This document shows positions 16,600-26,325 of a stretch of DNA of 46,359 nucleotides, piece after piece. The DNA is from Sulfuriflexus sp. (GTDB lineage Bacteria; Pseudomonadota; Gammaproteobacteria; AKS1): assembly GCA_023134145.1 (NCBI GenBank), contig JAGLUW010000024.1:1-46359 (forward strand), read 5' to 3'. The notes under the pieces were generated by a model, which saw only the letters and a program-made list of their open reading frames with translations, searched no databases and was not told the DNA's origin. The position numbers and the translations under genes are program-made. Position 1 is the stretch's first letter. Every line of letters starts with the position of its first letter.

Positions 16600-17532
16600 T
16601 TACTGACCTTTTATGAGATCGATTTGATGTTGCTCATTGAGTTCCATGACAATATCTGCCCGTTTGGGCATCTCCTCCAACATTGCTCGCGTTAGACGTT
16701 CGTAATGCATAATAAAGTGGTTTATTTGTTGTTTCGTCATTACCTGCGCGGTCGATTCATTCCTTTCTGCACACTGCTCAGATAACTTAGTTTCTTGCAG
16801 ACCTCGCCATTCCAACACCGATGCCATGTCGGGTACCTTCAACATGAGTAGGTAATCAATTTTCTCAAACAATCTTTGATAGTCATTTTGTAATTGCGCA
16901 TTAACATAGTTCCGCCAAATACACTGCGGATCTTCTTGGCTCTCTAATTCATTCACAGCGGTATTAATATCATCTTGTGATTGCGCCTCTGCGCCAACAC
17001 ACCAACCTTCGAATAAAATAATCTCTACAGGCTTATCAATTATATTCCAATTTTCTTCCGCTAAAAGATCATCAATTGCTTTATCAAATTCTGGAATTTT
17101 AATAGGAAGCTGTCCACTGACTAAACTCGAGATGGTTTTCTCAGCCTGGGCAACATCATGAGTACCTGGTACACCACGTGTTTTAAATAAGGGATGTACC
17201 TTGCTCGCAAGCTCTTGCCGAGCAAGTTGGGAAAGATAAAAATCATCTATTGAAACAACAATTACTGACTTCGAGAAACATTTAGTCAATAACATTTGTA
17301 AAATTTTACTAAGAGTCGATTTCCCTGAACCCTGCGCGCCATTAATACCGAAAACCAATGGCATATCAGAATGCTTGCTTGCCATCCATGCAGCTAATGG
17401 CAAGTAAATATTTTTAAGTTGTAATTGCAGATCGTCATCAATCATCTGTTGCTTAAGAATTTGATTAAATTCAGGCAGGCATTTTTCAGTCAATGTCTGT
17501 AAATCATCTTCATCAATAATCTTGTCCATCAT
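16600..17532 (-). CDS. D-glycerate 3-kinase-like P-loop kinase
   Basis: The protein resembles the plant/yeast-type glycerate 3-kinase family (PRK/PanK-like fold), which phosphorylates D-glycerate to 3-phosphoglycerate. The 310-aa protein has Walker A GINGAQGSGKST (residues 62-73), the VVSIDDFYLS acidic segment, HPLFKTRGVPGTHDV (a family hallmark), the IPEFDKA motif and ILFEGWCVGA. The C-terminal HYERLTRAMLEEMPKRADIV helix is also characteristic. Substrate assignment rests on family similarity only. Its start overlaps the nudB stop by 4 bp, so the two genes are translationally coupled. The globin gene follows 89 bp later. Confidence 0.82.
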   Translation of the reverse strand: MMDKIIDEDDLQTLTEKCLPEFNQILKQQMIDDDLQLQLKNIYLPLAAWMASKHSDMPLVFGINGAQGSGKSTLSKILQMLLTKCFSKSVIVVSIDDFYLSQLARQELASKVHPLFKTRGVPGTHDVAQAEKTISSLVSGQLPIKIPEFDKAIDDLLAEENWNIIDKPVEIILFEGWCVGAEAQSQDDINTAVNELESQEDPQCIWRNYVNAQLQNDYQRLFEKIDYLLMLKVPDMASVLEWRGLQETKLSEQCAERNESTAQVMTKQQINHFIMHYERLTRAMLEEMPKRADIVMELNEQHQIDLIKGQ

Positions 17533-17957
17533 ACTTCAGGTACCAAGGCTAAAATGGCATTGCGATTTGTCCATGAGCTTGCTTTCTCTGCTGCCTGCAC
17601 GCGAGGCAACCAACATTGAGCAACGTGTTCATCAGGATTCAGGCGAACTTCGATGGCAGACTCAATCTGTAAAGCCAATACTGTTTCATGATTCTCCAAC
17701 ACTTCAGGCGCATAACGGTCACGCCATTCTGCAATAATCGGAAAGGTATTTTCAATATTGGTTTCGATAAGCTTACCAGACAAACCGGTTTCTTCCGTTA
17801 ACTCGCGTCGCGCCGCATCAATAGTTGATTCAGCTTCAAGTAAACTCCCCGTCACCGACTGCCAAAAACCACGTGGCCGCAATCGTTCCAGCATCAATAC
17901 CTGAGCATCCTTTGTATAGATGATAACTAAAACAGATTCCGGGCGTTTGTAAGACAT
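17529..17957 (-). CDS. nudB: NudB, dihydroneopterin triphosphate diphosphatase
   Basis: This is a Nudix hydrolase that removes pyrophosphate from dihydroneopterin triphosphate in folate synthesis. The 142-aa protein has the N-terminal MSYKRPESVLVIIYT and PRGFWQSVTGSL motifs typical of NudB. Its Nudix box is complete: G37, E43, then R51-E52-L53-T54-E55-E56-T57-G58-L59. The HETVLALQIE and HVAQCWLP segments also fit. Normally nudB lies between aspS and yebC; here it is separated from yebC by the kinase, the globin and a second partial nudB copy, and from aspS by three other genes. Confidence 0.92.
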   Translation of the reverse strand: MSYKRPESVLVIIYTKDAQVLMLERLRPRGFWQSVTGSLLEAESTIDAARRELTEETGLSGKLIETNIENTFPIIAEWRDRYAPEVLENHETVLALQIESAIEVRLNPDEHVAQCWLPRVQAAEKASSWTNRNAILALVPEV

Positions 17958-18090
17958 TGATTCTCAGTCCTGATAGATAATGAATAATCGCAGTCTAAAC
18001 CCGAATCTGCAAAGGGTATTAGTACTTTTATGGACAGAGAATGTTCTACAGACTAGAGTTTCATAAATAAGCAGGCCTTAAACTGCTCCG

Positions 18091-19227
18091 GTGAATAAGA
18101 TGTTCAATCATATAGATACACTAGATCCACTCAACAAACATACTACTCTGAAAGAAAAGCTTGTCAGCACTCATCTGGCAATAAAAAAGAGCATGCCTTT
18201 TATTGCCCGTATTGCCGTAGCAATTTACGACTCGGAAACCCGAGTTTTGAAAACCTTTCTCCACAGTAGTGGGGAAGAAAACCCACTAGAAAACTATCAG
18301 GTGTTACTCGACGAAGCACCCTCGCTGAAAAAGATCCTTGATAAAGGACTACCGCGCGTTATCAATAATTTGCTGACTTTTGATGACGGAACAAAAGAGC
18401 ACACTAAACGTATCGGCCGTGTAGGTTACGCTGCCAGCTATACCTTGCCTATGTTTAATGACGGTGACTTCCTCGGGTTTATATTTTTTAACTCCTCTGA
18501 AGCGGATGTGTTTAACGAACAGACTCTTAGTCAGATCGATATCTTCGCTCATATGATTTCATTAATGATCATCAAAGAACTATCGGTTATTCATACTCTC
18601 GCCGCCGCATTAAAAACCACCAGCAGGATTACCCATGTTCGCGATCCTGAAACTGGCTCACACCTTGATCGCATGTCCCGTTATAGTCGATTGATTGCCA
18701 GTAGCATCGCCGAAAAATATAATCTTCAAGATGATTATATTGAACACATTTTTATGTTTTCACCCTTACATGACATCGGCAAAATCGGCATCCCTGATAA
18801 CATCCTGATGAAGCCGGGTAAGCTTGATCATGATGAAATGGAAATCATGAAATCTCACTCTCTTAAAGGCAGGGAGATAATCGATGAGATTCTAAATAAC
18901 TTTGGGCTAGAGGGTATCGAATACATAAATATTTTGAGAAACATTGCTGAGTTCCACCATGAGTCAGTCAATGGCACAGGTTATCCTTCTGGGAGATCGG
19001 ATAATGACATTCCCCTTGAAGCGAGAATTGTCGCCGTCGCCGATGTATTTGACGCCCTGACAAGTAAACGATCATATAAAGATGCCTGGACTAATGAAGC
19101 TGCCTTTGAAACATTAAAACAACTGGCTGGTGAAAAACTTGATCAGGATTGTGTTGATGCCTTGCTCGATAATATCGATGAAGTCGAAAAAATACAGGAA
19201 CTTTTTAAAGAAGATTTCTACGGCTAA
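18091..19227 (+). CDS. GAF-HD-GYP protein, probable cyclic-di-GMP phosphodiesterase
   Basis: HD-GYP proteins hydrolyse cyclic di-GMP and control motility and biofilm. The 378-aa cytoplasmic protein has a GAF-type sensory domain (about 20-165) followed by an HD-GYP domain (about 175-370). Visible motifs are THVRDPETGSHLDRMSRYS, the metal-binding HDIGKIGIPDNIL (H227, D228), HSLKGREI, HHESVNGTGYP (H289, H290; GYP at 297-299) and VAVADVFDALTSKRSYK. The common HHERxDG motif has Asn in place of Asp (N294), and its effect is unknown. There is no receiver domain, so any input probably comes through GAF. It stands alone, divergent from nudB. Confidence 0.9.
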   Translation: MNKMFNHIDTLDPLNKHTTLKEKLVSTHLAIKKSMPFIARIAVAIYDSETRVLKTFLHSSGEENPLENYQVLLDEAPSLKKILDKGLPRVINNLLTFDDGTKEHTKRIGRVGYAASYTLPMFNDGDFLGFIFFNSSEADVFNEQTLSQIDIFAHMISLMIIKELSVIHTLAAALKTTSRITHVRDPETGSHLDRMSRYSRLIASSIAEKYNLQDDYIEHIFMFSPLHDIGKIGIPDNILMKPGKLDHDEMEIMKSHSLKGREIIDEILNNFGLEGIEYINILRNIAEFHHESVNGTGYPSGRSDNDIPLEARIVAVADVFDALTSKRSYKDAWTNEAAFETLKQLAGEKLDQDCVDALLDNIDEVEKIQELFKEDFYG

Positions 19228-19244
19228 ATTAGAAAATAGTCACA

Positions 19245-20165
19245 TTAATGTTTTGGCGACAACTGCCATAGGCGTTCAGCATTTCCATGCGCAAACTGAT
19301 GCGCTACATCATTAGGCAGTTCAGCTAAGGCTTTGTGCCATACGTCCATTTGTTCTAAATAAAAATCCTGCCAATGTCGTTGCCAAACGTTATCCAGAGC
19401 AAAGATAAATCTATCAGGATATTTTGTCATGAGTTGCTTCCATTCGTCTTTAAGAGAATCACCAGAAAACAATTCTGTCCAGGGCTGATTTGATTGGCTG
19501 GTTACGACAGGATTGGTATGGGATGTCATGAAATATAGATTGGAATGCCTTTCAATCAATCGTTTCACCTCGTCTGCATTTAACTGCCCCATGTGGATAA
19601 GTGCAAAAGGCTGCTCAGGCTGTTTACTAATAAAAGCTTCCATGTCACGCATGATCTGTGAACGCAGGTTTCCATGCACCGATGAAAATTCAATATGCAG
19701 GGTCATAGGCCAATTTTTTTCAAGACAAACCTGCAACACAGCATCAACCCTTGGGTCGCTTAGCTCAACATTGACTTCATCAGCCTTGTTGCCTTTTTGC
19801 GCATGATAAATAAGTATTTCTGCCATCGCCGCATAACGACCACTCTTTGCACGCTTACGCAATTTCTTATAAAACTTGGGCTTATTATCCCGGTAAATGC
19901 GACCTTTAGTTCGGATAGCCGCAACAATACGTTCGGGATACATTGCTGACATATCGGCAATTTCTGAATGTGGTCGTCTACCGCGACTTGCCAGAATTGT
20001 TTTATGAACCCCCGTCTCATTCATGCGCTGCAATATTAATTCCAGATCATCAAGTTGATAATCTACTTGGCTGTGCGCATCAACAAAATAAAGTTCCTCT
20101 GCTATTACTGATAGAGGCAAGGCACTAAAAAACAATATGGCACATATCTTAAGATAACGTTTCAT
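19245..20165 (-). CDS. Exported amidohydrolase-2-like protein with altered metal site
   Basis: The 306-aa protein has a signal peptide (residues 1-22, ending ALPLSVIAEE) and a TIM-barrel amidohydrolase-2 pattern: the YFVDAHSQVD start, MTLHIEFSSVHG, FALIHMGQLNADEV and NLYFMTSHT. The usual metal-binding DxHxH of the family reads DAHSQVD here (Asp29, His31, Gln33), so the second His is missing. The late catalytic Asp region is RFIFALDNVWQRHW. It may therefore have lost metal or use a different one. No substrate can be named. It converges on the HD-GYP gene with a 17-bp gap and lies in front of the RRM gene. Confidence 0.72.
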   Translation of the reverse strand: MKRYLKICAILFFSALPLSVIAEELYFVDAHSQVDYQLDDLELILQRMNETGVHKTILASRGRRPHSEIADMSAMYPERIVAAIRTKGRIYRDNKPKFYKKLRKRAKSGRYAAMAEILIYHAQKGNKADEVNVELSDPRVDAVLQVCLEKNWPMTLHIEFSSVHGNLRSQIMRDMEAFISKQPEQPFALIHMGQLNADEVKRLIERHSNLYFMTSHTNPVVTSQSNQPWTELFSGDSLKDEWKQLMTKYPDRFIFALDNVWQRHWQDFYLEQMDVWHKALAELPNDVAHQFAHGNAERLWQLSPKH

Positions 20166-20260
20166 ATCACCGCCTTCTAATAACTAGAACTACTGCAGAT
20201 TAATCGCTTACATTGAATTCGGCCATGATCCTCATCAAGAAAGATGAGAAATTAATTATT

Positions 20261-20506
20261 TTAGTCTTTGCTTTCCGCCTCTTTTACACGAATTTTATTA
20301 CCTTCAACATCTACACCATTAAGGTGTTTCATCGCAGCTTTTGCGTCACCTCGTTTTGGCATTTCAATGAAACCAAAGCCCTTCGACTTACCTGTCGTTT
20401 TATCTAACACCAAGTCACATGATTGAACGGTGCCATAGGCTTCAAACATTTCTGTCAGATCATTTTCAGTAGTAATTCTAGATAAATTTCGTATTAGCAA
20501 TTTCAT
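20261..20506 (-). CDS. Small RRM RNA-binding protein
   Basis: This 81-aa protein consists of a single RNA-recognition motif, with RNP2 LLIRNLSR near the start and RNP1 SKGFGFIEM (about 43-51), followed by AAMKHLNGVDVEGNKIRVKEA. Bacterial single-RRM proteins of this type are often cold-inducible and probably bind mRNA; that role is inferred. I see no good ribosome-binding site before the ATG. It is a single-gene unit between the amidohydrolase gene and the aspS terminator. Confidence 0.93.
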   Translation of the reverse strand: MKLLIRNLSRITTENDLTEMFEAYGTVQSCDLVLDKTTGKSKGFGFIEMPKRGDAKAAMKHLNGVDVEGNKIRVKEAESKD

Positions 20507-20555
20507 AGTGACACCGTATTAAAAGGAGTTAGTAAGATTATACTGTTTATAGAAA

Positions 20556-20585
20556 CATAAAAAAGCCCAGCATTGCTGGGCTTTT
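20556..20585 (-). terminator. Rho-independent terminator after aspS
   Basis: An 11-bp perfect stem (20561-20571 with 20575-20585, AAAAGCCCAGC / GCTGGGCTTTT) with a 3-nt loop continues on the minus strand into TTTTTTATG. It lies 20 bp past the aspS stop. Confidence 0.9.
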
Positions 20586-20605
20586 AAACAAGATTTGATA
20601 ATGGC

Positions 20606-22387
20606 TTAACTTTCAACCACTACTGGTTTACGAATACGCAAACTCAGTTCTTTAAGCTGTTCTTCACTCACTGTTGATGGTGCATTCGTCAACAAGCAAT
20701 TCGCTGCCTGCGTTTTAGGGAAGGCCATGACTTCACGAATTGAATTCGCACCCGCCATCAACATAACCAAACGATCTAGACCGAAGGCAATACCACCATG
20801 AGGAGGACAACCATAAGCAAGTGCGTCAAGTAAGAAGCCAAACTTATCAGCGGCTTCTTCATCACTAATACCCAGCAGTCTAAGCACCGTCGCCTGCATT
20901 TTTGCGTCATGAATACGGATTGAACCGCCACCAACTTCACTACCATTGAGGATCATGTCGTAGGCTTTCGATATAGCACCGACTGGATCAGCTTCAAGTT
21001 CTTCTGGCGTACAACTTGGTGATGTGAACGGGTGATGCAGCGCATTCAAGCGACCTGTTTTCGGATCCTTTTCAAACATGGGGAAATCAACAACCCAAAG
21101 TGGACGCCAACCTTCTTCAACCATGTCCATGTCATGGCCCAGTTTCACACGCAAAGCACCGAGTGCTTCATTTACGATATGGGCTTTATCTGCGCCGAAG
21201 AACACAAGATCGCCATTCTCAGCACCCGTACGCTGCATAATGCTCATGGCTATTTCGTCAGGCAAGAATTTCAAAATTGGTGACTGCAGACCTTCAACAC
21301 CGGCATCAATATCATTAACCTTAATGTAGGCCAAACCACGTGCGCCGTAGATGCTAACGAACTTGGTGTAAGCATCGATCTTCTTACGCGATAAATCACT
21401 GCCCTTCGGCAAGCGTAATGCCGCAACACGACCTTCCGGATCATTTGCTGGACCGGCGAAGACTTTAAACTCAACGTCTTTCATTAGGTCATCAACATCA
21501 ACCAATTCCATTGGGATACGTAAATCAGGTTTATCAACACCGAAACGGCTAATCGCTTCTGCATAAGTCATACGCGGAAATGGTTGAGCAAGTTGCACGC
21601 CCTTAACGCGATCAAATGCATTACGAATCATTTCTTCGTTAATTTGCATAATCGATTCTTCGTCCATGAACGAAGTTTCAATATCAAGCTGGGTAAATTC
21701 TGGTTGACGATCGGCACGTAAATCTTCATCACGGAAACAACGCACGATTTGATAGTAACGATCGATGCCCGAAACCATTAACAGTTGTTTAAACAACTGC
21801 GGTGACTGTGGCAAAGCAAAGAAAGAACCTTCATGAGTACGGCTTGGTACTAAATAATCACGCGCACCTTCTGGTGTTGCTTTAGTCAAAATCGGCGTTT
21901 CAACATCCATGAAACCATTTGCATCCAGTGTTTCACGCAGGGCGCGAGTCACTTCTGAGCGCAGGCGTAAATTATTCAGCATAGCCGGACGACGCAGATC
22001 AATATAACGGTAGCGCAAACGCACTTCTTCACGTATTTCAGTTTCTTCGTCTAACGGGAATGGTGGTGTCTTTGCTGTGTTAAGAATTTCTAACTTCTGC
22101 GCTAAGACCTCAATCTTGCCACTCGCGAGATCATTATTCACTGTACCTTCAGGACGGTGACGCACCTTGCCATGTATGCGAAGTACATACTCACTACGAC
22201 AGCTTTCAGCGTTGGCAAAGGCATCTTTCGTGTCTGGATCAATGACCACTTGGACAAGACCTTCACGATCTCGGACATCAATGAAGATAACGCCACCATG
22301 GTCGCGACGGCGATGCGCCCAGCCGCAAAGTACAACTTCTGAGTCGATTAAGCTTTCGTTAACGTGGCCACAATAATGAGTTCGCAT
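20606..22387 (-). CDS. aspS: AspS, aspartyl-tRNA synthetase
   Basis: This class II synthetase charges tRNA-Asp (or tRNA-Asp/Asn in non-discriminating forms; I cannot decide which). The 593-aa protein has the N-terminal OB anticodon-binding domain (1-105, [20 protein letters not shown]), motif 2 [18 protein letters not shown], the bacterial insertion (GAD) domain around 280-420, and motif 3 [15 protein letters not shown]. The length is normal for bacterial AspRS. DUF502 and FmdB genes lie upstream on the same strand, the familiar order. Confidence 0.98.
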   Translation of the reverse strand: MRTHYCGHVNESLIDSEVVLCGWAHRRRDHGGVIFIDVRDREGLVQVVIDPDTKDAFANAESCRSEYVLRIHGKVRHRPEGTVNNDLASGKIEVLAQKLEILNTAKTPPFPLDEETEIREEVRLRYRYIDLRRPAMLNNLRLRSEVTRALRETLDANGFMDVETPILTKATPEGARDYLVPSRTHEGSFFALPQSPQLFKQLLMVSGIDRYYQIVRCFRDEDLRADRQPEFTQLDIETSFMDEESIMQINEEMIRNAFDRVKGVQLAQPFPRMTYAEAISRFGVDKPDLRIPMELVDVDDLMKDVEFKVFAGPANDPEGRVAALRLPKGSDLSRKKIDAYTKFVSIYGARGLAYIKVNDIDAGVEGLQSPILKFLPDEIAMSIMQRTGAENGDLVFFGADKAHIVNEALGALRVKLGHDMDMVEEGWRPLWVVDFPMFEKDPKTGRLNALHHPFTSPSCTPEELEADPVGAISKAYDMILNGSEVGGGSIRIHDAKMQATVLRLLGISDEEAADKFGFLLDALAYGCPPHGGIAFGLDRLVMLMAGANSIREVMAFPKTQAANCLLTNAPSTVSEEQLKELSLRIRKPVVVES

Positions 22388-22440
22388 ACTATCTGTTCCG
22401 GATCGGTAAAAAGGCGGGAATCTTAAGGTTTGTCAGGCCG

Positions 22441-23100
22441 TTATGCAACTGTATCTGGCTTGTTTTCAGTGCTTTCTAGTGATTCTGGGACTCGTGGCCA
22501 CTGTGGCTCAACCATTCCCAGTGAAATCACCATTTTCAGGGCTTCATCGACATCCATATCCAATTCGATCACATCCTTAGTGGGAACAAGGATAATAAAG
22601 CCGGATGTTGGGTTTGGCGTAGTCGGAATAAACACAGTTGTGACTTCTTCACCGGCCTTTGCCTGCACTTCACCTGCACTATTACCGGTCTGAAATGCTA
22701 GTGTATACAATCCCTTACGAGGATATTCAATGAGCAAAACCTTACGAAATGACTTGCCCGTCGAAGAAAAGACCGTTTCAGCGATTTGTTTAGCACTTTG
22801 GTAAATACTCCGTACTACCGGGATGCGACCAAGGATCGACTCCCATAGTTTCACCAATTTTCGACCAAAGAAGTTAGTGACTATTAACCCAGTCGCCACC
22901 GTAACCACAAACATCGCGATAACGGTCAGAAGAACATTAAAATACGGAATTTCGATGCCTAACAGCGTTTCAGGGTGATACTGCATCGGCACAAGGTCAA
23001 TTAACTCCTCAACCAAGCCAACCAACAACTTAAAGACCAGTAAGGTCACCCCCAGAGGCAACCAAACCAACAAACCTGCAATTAAATAACGACGTAACAA
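22441..23100 (-). CDS. DUF502 family membrane protein
   Basis: This is a conserved protein of unknown function. The 219-aa protein has two hydrophobic helices, around residues 3-28 (YLIAGLLVWLPLGVTLLVFK) and 52-78 (YFNVLLTVIAMFVVTVATGL). A conserved domain follows with IPVVRSIYQSAKQI, the FRKVLLIEYPRKGLYTLAFQ core and FIPTTPNPTSGFIILVP, which are diagnostic of DUF502. Homologues commonly stand next to aspS, as here (53 bp upstream of it). Confidence 0.92.
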   Translation of the reverse strand: MLRRYLIAGLLVWLPLGVTLLVFKLLVGLVEELIDLVPMQYHPETLLGIEIPYFNVLLTVIAMFVVTVATGLIVTNFFGRKLVKLWESILGRIPVVRSIYQSAKQIAETVFSSTGKSFRKVLLIEYPRKGLYTLAFQTGNSAGEVQAKAGEEVTTVFIPTTPNPTSGFIILVPTKDVIELDMDVDEALKMVISLGMVEPQWPRVPESLESTENKPDTVA

Positions 23101-23171
23101 GCCGCTTTCTCCCCATTATATTGTTTTTAAGGCTGACTTAATTTAACCGCAACCATTTGATTAAAAAGAAA

Positions 23172-23390
23172 TTAGTCTCCAGAATCTTTGGAATCTGCTT
23201 TCTTTTGACCATTTTTAAAATCTGTTTCATACCAGCCACTGCCCTTCAGACGAAATCCGGCTGCTGAAATCTTCTTTTTCAGTGCAACTTTACCGCATTC
23301 AGGACAATCTGTAAGCGGATCATCACTCATTTTCTGGATGGCTTCCATTGTGTGCTTACATTCGACACAAACATACTCGTATATTGGCAT
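23172..23390 (-). CDS. FmdB-family zinc-ribbon protein
   Basis: The 72-aa protein starts MPIYEYVCVECKHTMEAIQK and carries two CxxC pairs (C8/C11 and C29/C32) that should bind zinc. It ends in a polar Lys/Asp/Ser tail. FmdB-type proteins are widespread with no settled function; the name comes from a proposed regulator of formamidase. It heads the FmdB-DUF502-aspS run. Confidence 0.92.
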   Translation of the reverse strand: MPIYEYVCVECKHTMEAIQKMSDDPLTDCPECGKVALKKKISAAGFRLKGSGWYETDFKNGQKKADSKDSGD

Positions 23391-23595
23391 TATCTAAACC
23401 CGTTCAATAAGTCACTAATCTGTAGCTCCTTATAATGGGGACAGATGGCTCACATTTCAATATTTCTCTCTTCGTACATCCATATGGCTTCATCGATCAC
23501 CTATTTGATGCTAATTCAAAGCATAGCCGAGCAGGTGAAACTTTACGCTTCGACTTAGGTACAATGACCGCCCAATTGCTATTTCGGAGAACCTG

Positions 23596-25389
23596 ATGTT
23601 CCACGGTCGAGCTACAAGCCTGCCTTCGCAAGAACGCGATGACATGAAAACGATTCGCAGCCTAACCCCATACCTATGGAGTTGGCGTGGACGCGTAGGC
23701 GCGGCGCTACTGGCACTGATTATGGCCAAAGGCGCCAATGTTGCTATTCCGCTTTTATTAAAAGGTATTATCGATAGCCTTAATAGTGATAGCAGCGAGC
23801 CGCTAGTCTTACCGATTATGTTGTTACTCGGTTATGGTGCGCTGCGGATGGGTAGCTCGCTCTTTAACGAATTACGTGATGCGATTTTTGCACGTGTTCG
23901 TCATGGGGCGATGACAAAAGTATCGAAACATGTGCTCGCACACTTACACAATCTCTCGCTACGCTTTCATTTAGATCGTAAAACAGGTGCCATCACTCGC
24001 GACATTGATCGTGGTACACGCGCAGTGAGTTCATTACTCAATTATCTTGTCTTTAGTATTCTGCCAACGCTGATTGAAATTGCCATGATCACGGGCATCT
24101 TACTTTGGCAATATGATATTTGGTTTACCATTATTACCTTCGTCAGCGTCGGCATGTATATGGTGTTCACTTTTAAGATCACAGAATGGCGGATGCAGTT
24201 TCGTATTAAAATGAATGAAACCGATTCACATGCCAACACCATTGCTGTAGATAGTTTAATTAATTACGAAACCGTTAAATATTTTGGCAATGAAGAATAT
24301 GAAAACCGACGCTATAGCGAAACCATGTCGCAATGGGAAGATGCCGCAGTAAAAAGCCAAACCACCATGTCGGCATTAAATGTGGGGCAATCTATTATTA
24401 TTGCTAGCGCTGTTACCATGATCATGATCCTTGCTAGCCAAGGTGTTGTTGATGGCAACATGACCCTTGGCGATCTGGTTTTAGTTAACGCCTTCCTTAT
24501 TCAACTTTTTATTCCTTTAGGTTTTCTTGGTATTGTTTATAGCCAGCTTAAACATGCACTTTCTGACATGGATTTAATGTTCAAGATCATTGATGAGCGT
24601 TCTGAAATTAATGACAAAGCCGATGCAACAGAGCTACAAGTGGGCGAAGGTGAAATTCGTTTTGAACATGTTGGCTTTAGTTATAACAAAGAACGAACTA
24701 TTCTCGACGATGTTGACTTCACTATTCAGGCAGGCCAAAAGATTGCCGTCGTAGGTGAAAGTGGTGCAGGCAAGTCTACTCTGTCGCGGCTATTATTTCG
24801 CTTCTACGATGTAACTAAGGGTCGCGTCACTATTAACGGGCAAGACATACGTGATGTTTCACAACACAGTTTACGACAAGCTATTGGCATCGTGCCACAA
24901 GACACGGTGATGTTTAACGACACACTCTATTACAATATTGCCTACGCAAAACCTGATGCCACACGTGATGAAATTATTCGTGCTGCAGAACTTGCACACA
25001 TCGATCATTTTATTCAGTCATTACCTGATGGTTATGACACCATGGTCGGTGAGCGCGGCTTAAAATTATCCGGTGGTGAAAAACAACGTGTCGCGATAGC
25101 ACGTACTATTTTGAAGAACCCAAAAATTCTTGTTTTTGATGAAGCGACTTCAAGTCTTGATTCAAAATCAGAACAAGTCATTCTTGATTCATTAAAAGAA
25201 GTTGCCGAAAACCATACCACCTTGGTGATCGCCCATCGTCTTTCAACTATTGTTGATGCAGACCGAATTTTAGTTATGGATAAAGGTCATATTATTGAAC
25301 AAGGCACACACCAAGAATTACTCGCCATCAATAAACACTATGCCAACATGTGGAACCTACAACAAAAACAATTAGCAGCAGATGACTAA
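23596..25389 (+). CDS. Atm1-type ABC exporter
   Basis: This is a fused half-transporter related to mitochondrial Atm1/ABCB7 and bacterial Atm1-like proteins that export glutathione-linked compounds or heavy-metal conjugates. The 597-aa protein has about six transmembrane helices (25-330), with the family signatures LLNYLVFSILPTLIEI and DSLINYETVKYFGNEEYE. The ATPase domain follows: Walker A GESGAGKST (387-395), signature LSGGEKQRVAIAR, Walker B ILVFDEATSSLD and switch His in IAHRLSTI. The start at 23596 has a CGGAG site 8 bp before it; Met17 is an alternative but lacks one. It overlaps the next gene by 8 bp. Confidence 0.93.
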   Translation: MFHGRATSLPSQERDDMKTIRSLTPYLWSWRGRVGAALLALIMAKGANVAIPLLLKGIIDSLNSDSSEPLVLPIMLLLGYGALRMGSSLFNELRDAIFARVRHGAMTKVSKHVLAHLHNLSLRFHLDRKTGAITRDIDRGTRAVSSLLNYLVFSILPTLIEIAMITGILLWQYDIWFTIITFVSVGMYMVFTFKITEWRMQFRIKMNETDSHANTIAVDSLINYETVKYFGNEEYENRRYSETMSQWEDAAVKSQTTMSALNVGQSIIIASAVTMIMILASQGVVDGNMTLGDLVLVNAFLIQLFIPLGFLGIVYSQLKHALSDMDLMFKIIDERSEINDKADATELQVGEGEIRFEHVGFSYNKERTILDDVDFTIQAGQKIAVVGESGAGKSTLSRLLFRFYDVTKGRVTINGQDIRDVSQHSLRQAIGIVPQDTVMFNDTLYYNIAYAKPDATRDEIIRAAELAHIDHFIQSLPDGYDTMVGERGLKLSGGEKQRVAIARTILKNPKILVFDEATSSLDSKSEQVILDSLKEVAENHTTLVIAHRLSTIVDADRILVMDKGHIIEQGTHQELLAINKHYANMWNLQQKQLAADD

Positions 25390-26248
25390 TCACTTTATGG
25401 ATAACAAAGATAAAACTATATTAATCACCGGCTGCTCAAGTGGTATTGGTCTTTGTGTTGCGGAAGGTTTGCATCAACGCGGTTACCACGTTATTGCCAC
25501 CGCGAGAAAAGATGCTGACGTCAGCATGCTCAAACAACGCGGCTTAGAAAGCATGCAATTGGATGTCACTGATGAAGACTCCATGGATAAAGCCATGAGC
25601 AACATCTTGAGCATGACTGATGGCAAGCTCTATGCCTTATTCAACAACGGTGCCTACGGTCAAACCGGTGCAGTTGAAGATATTCCAACCGACGTACTAC
25701 GCGAACAATTCAACACCAATGTATTTGGTTGGCATTCATTAACCCGCCGCGTTATTCCGATCATGCGCAAGCAAGGCTATGGTCGAATTATCCAAAACAG
25801 TTCGGTGCTTGGTTTTATCGCCCTGCCTTTTCGCGGACCATACAATGCAAGTAAATTTGCGCTCGAGGGGCTCAGCGATACCTTACGGCTTGAGCTTGCT
25901 GGCAGTAATATCTTTGTCTCATTGATTGAACCGGGCCCAATCCGCAGTCGTTTTCGTGATAATGCCCTCGCCGCATTCGAGCGAAATATTGACGCTGAAA
26001 ACAGCGTGCACCGTGAAAAATATCTCGGCATGAAAAACCGCTTAAAAAAAGAGGGAGATGCCATGCCATTTACCTTGCCGCCCGAGGCCGTTTTAAAGCG
26101 AGTTATCCATGCACTAGAAAGCCGTTCCCCTCAACCTCGTTATTATGTCACCTTCCCAACCTACCTATTTGGCACTTTGCGTCGCCTACTACCTTTTCGC
26201 TGGCTAGATATAGTTTTATTGAAGGTATCTTCTGGCGGTAAGAACTAA
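25382..26248 (+). CDS. Short-chain dehydrogenase/reductase
   Basis: This is a classical SDR oxidoreductase. The 288-aa protein has the NAD(P)-binding TGCSSGIG (17-24), NNGAYGQTG in the NNAG position, and the catalytic set Ser140/141, Tyr154 and Lys158 (QNSSVLGF...GPYNASKFALEG). The Arg after the second strand (ARK) suggests NADP preference. The C-terminal third carries a hydrophobic end (YYVTFPTYLFGTLRRLLPFRW), as in membrane-associated lipid or steroid SDRs. The substrate is unknown. It starts inside the ABC exporter gene, so the two are coupled. Confidence 0.92.
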   Translation: MTNHFMDNKDKTILITGCSSGIGLCVAEGLHQRGYHVIATARKDADVSMLKQRGLESMQLDVTDEDSMDKAMSNILSMTDGKLYALFNNGAYGQTGAVEDIPTDVLREQFNTNVFGWHSLTRRVIPIMRKQGYGRIIQNSSVLGFIALPFRGPYNASKFALEGLSDTLRLELAGSNIFVSLIEPGPIRSRFRDNALAAFERNIDAENSVHREKYLGMKNRLKKEGDAMPFTLPPEAVLKRVIHALESRSPQPRYYVTFPTYLFGTLRRLLPFRWLDIVLLKVSSGGKN

Positions 26249-26325
26249 TCTAAATAACACAAACAACTGTATTACCTTGTTTTTAAAAGGCTAAAGTTTT
26301 CCGCACAATGGCGGCTATATAAGTC

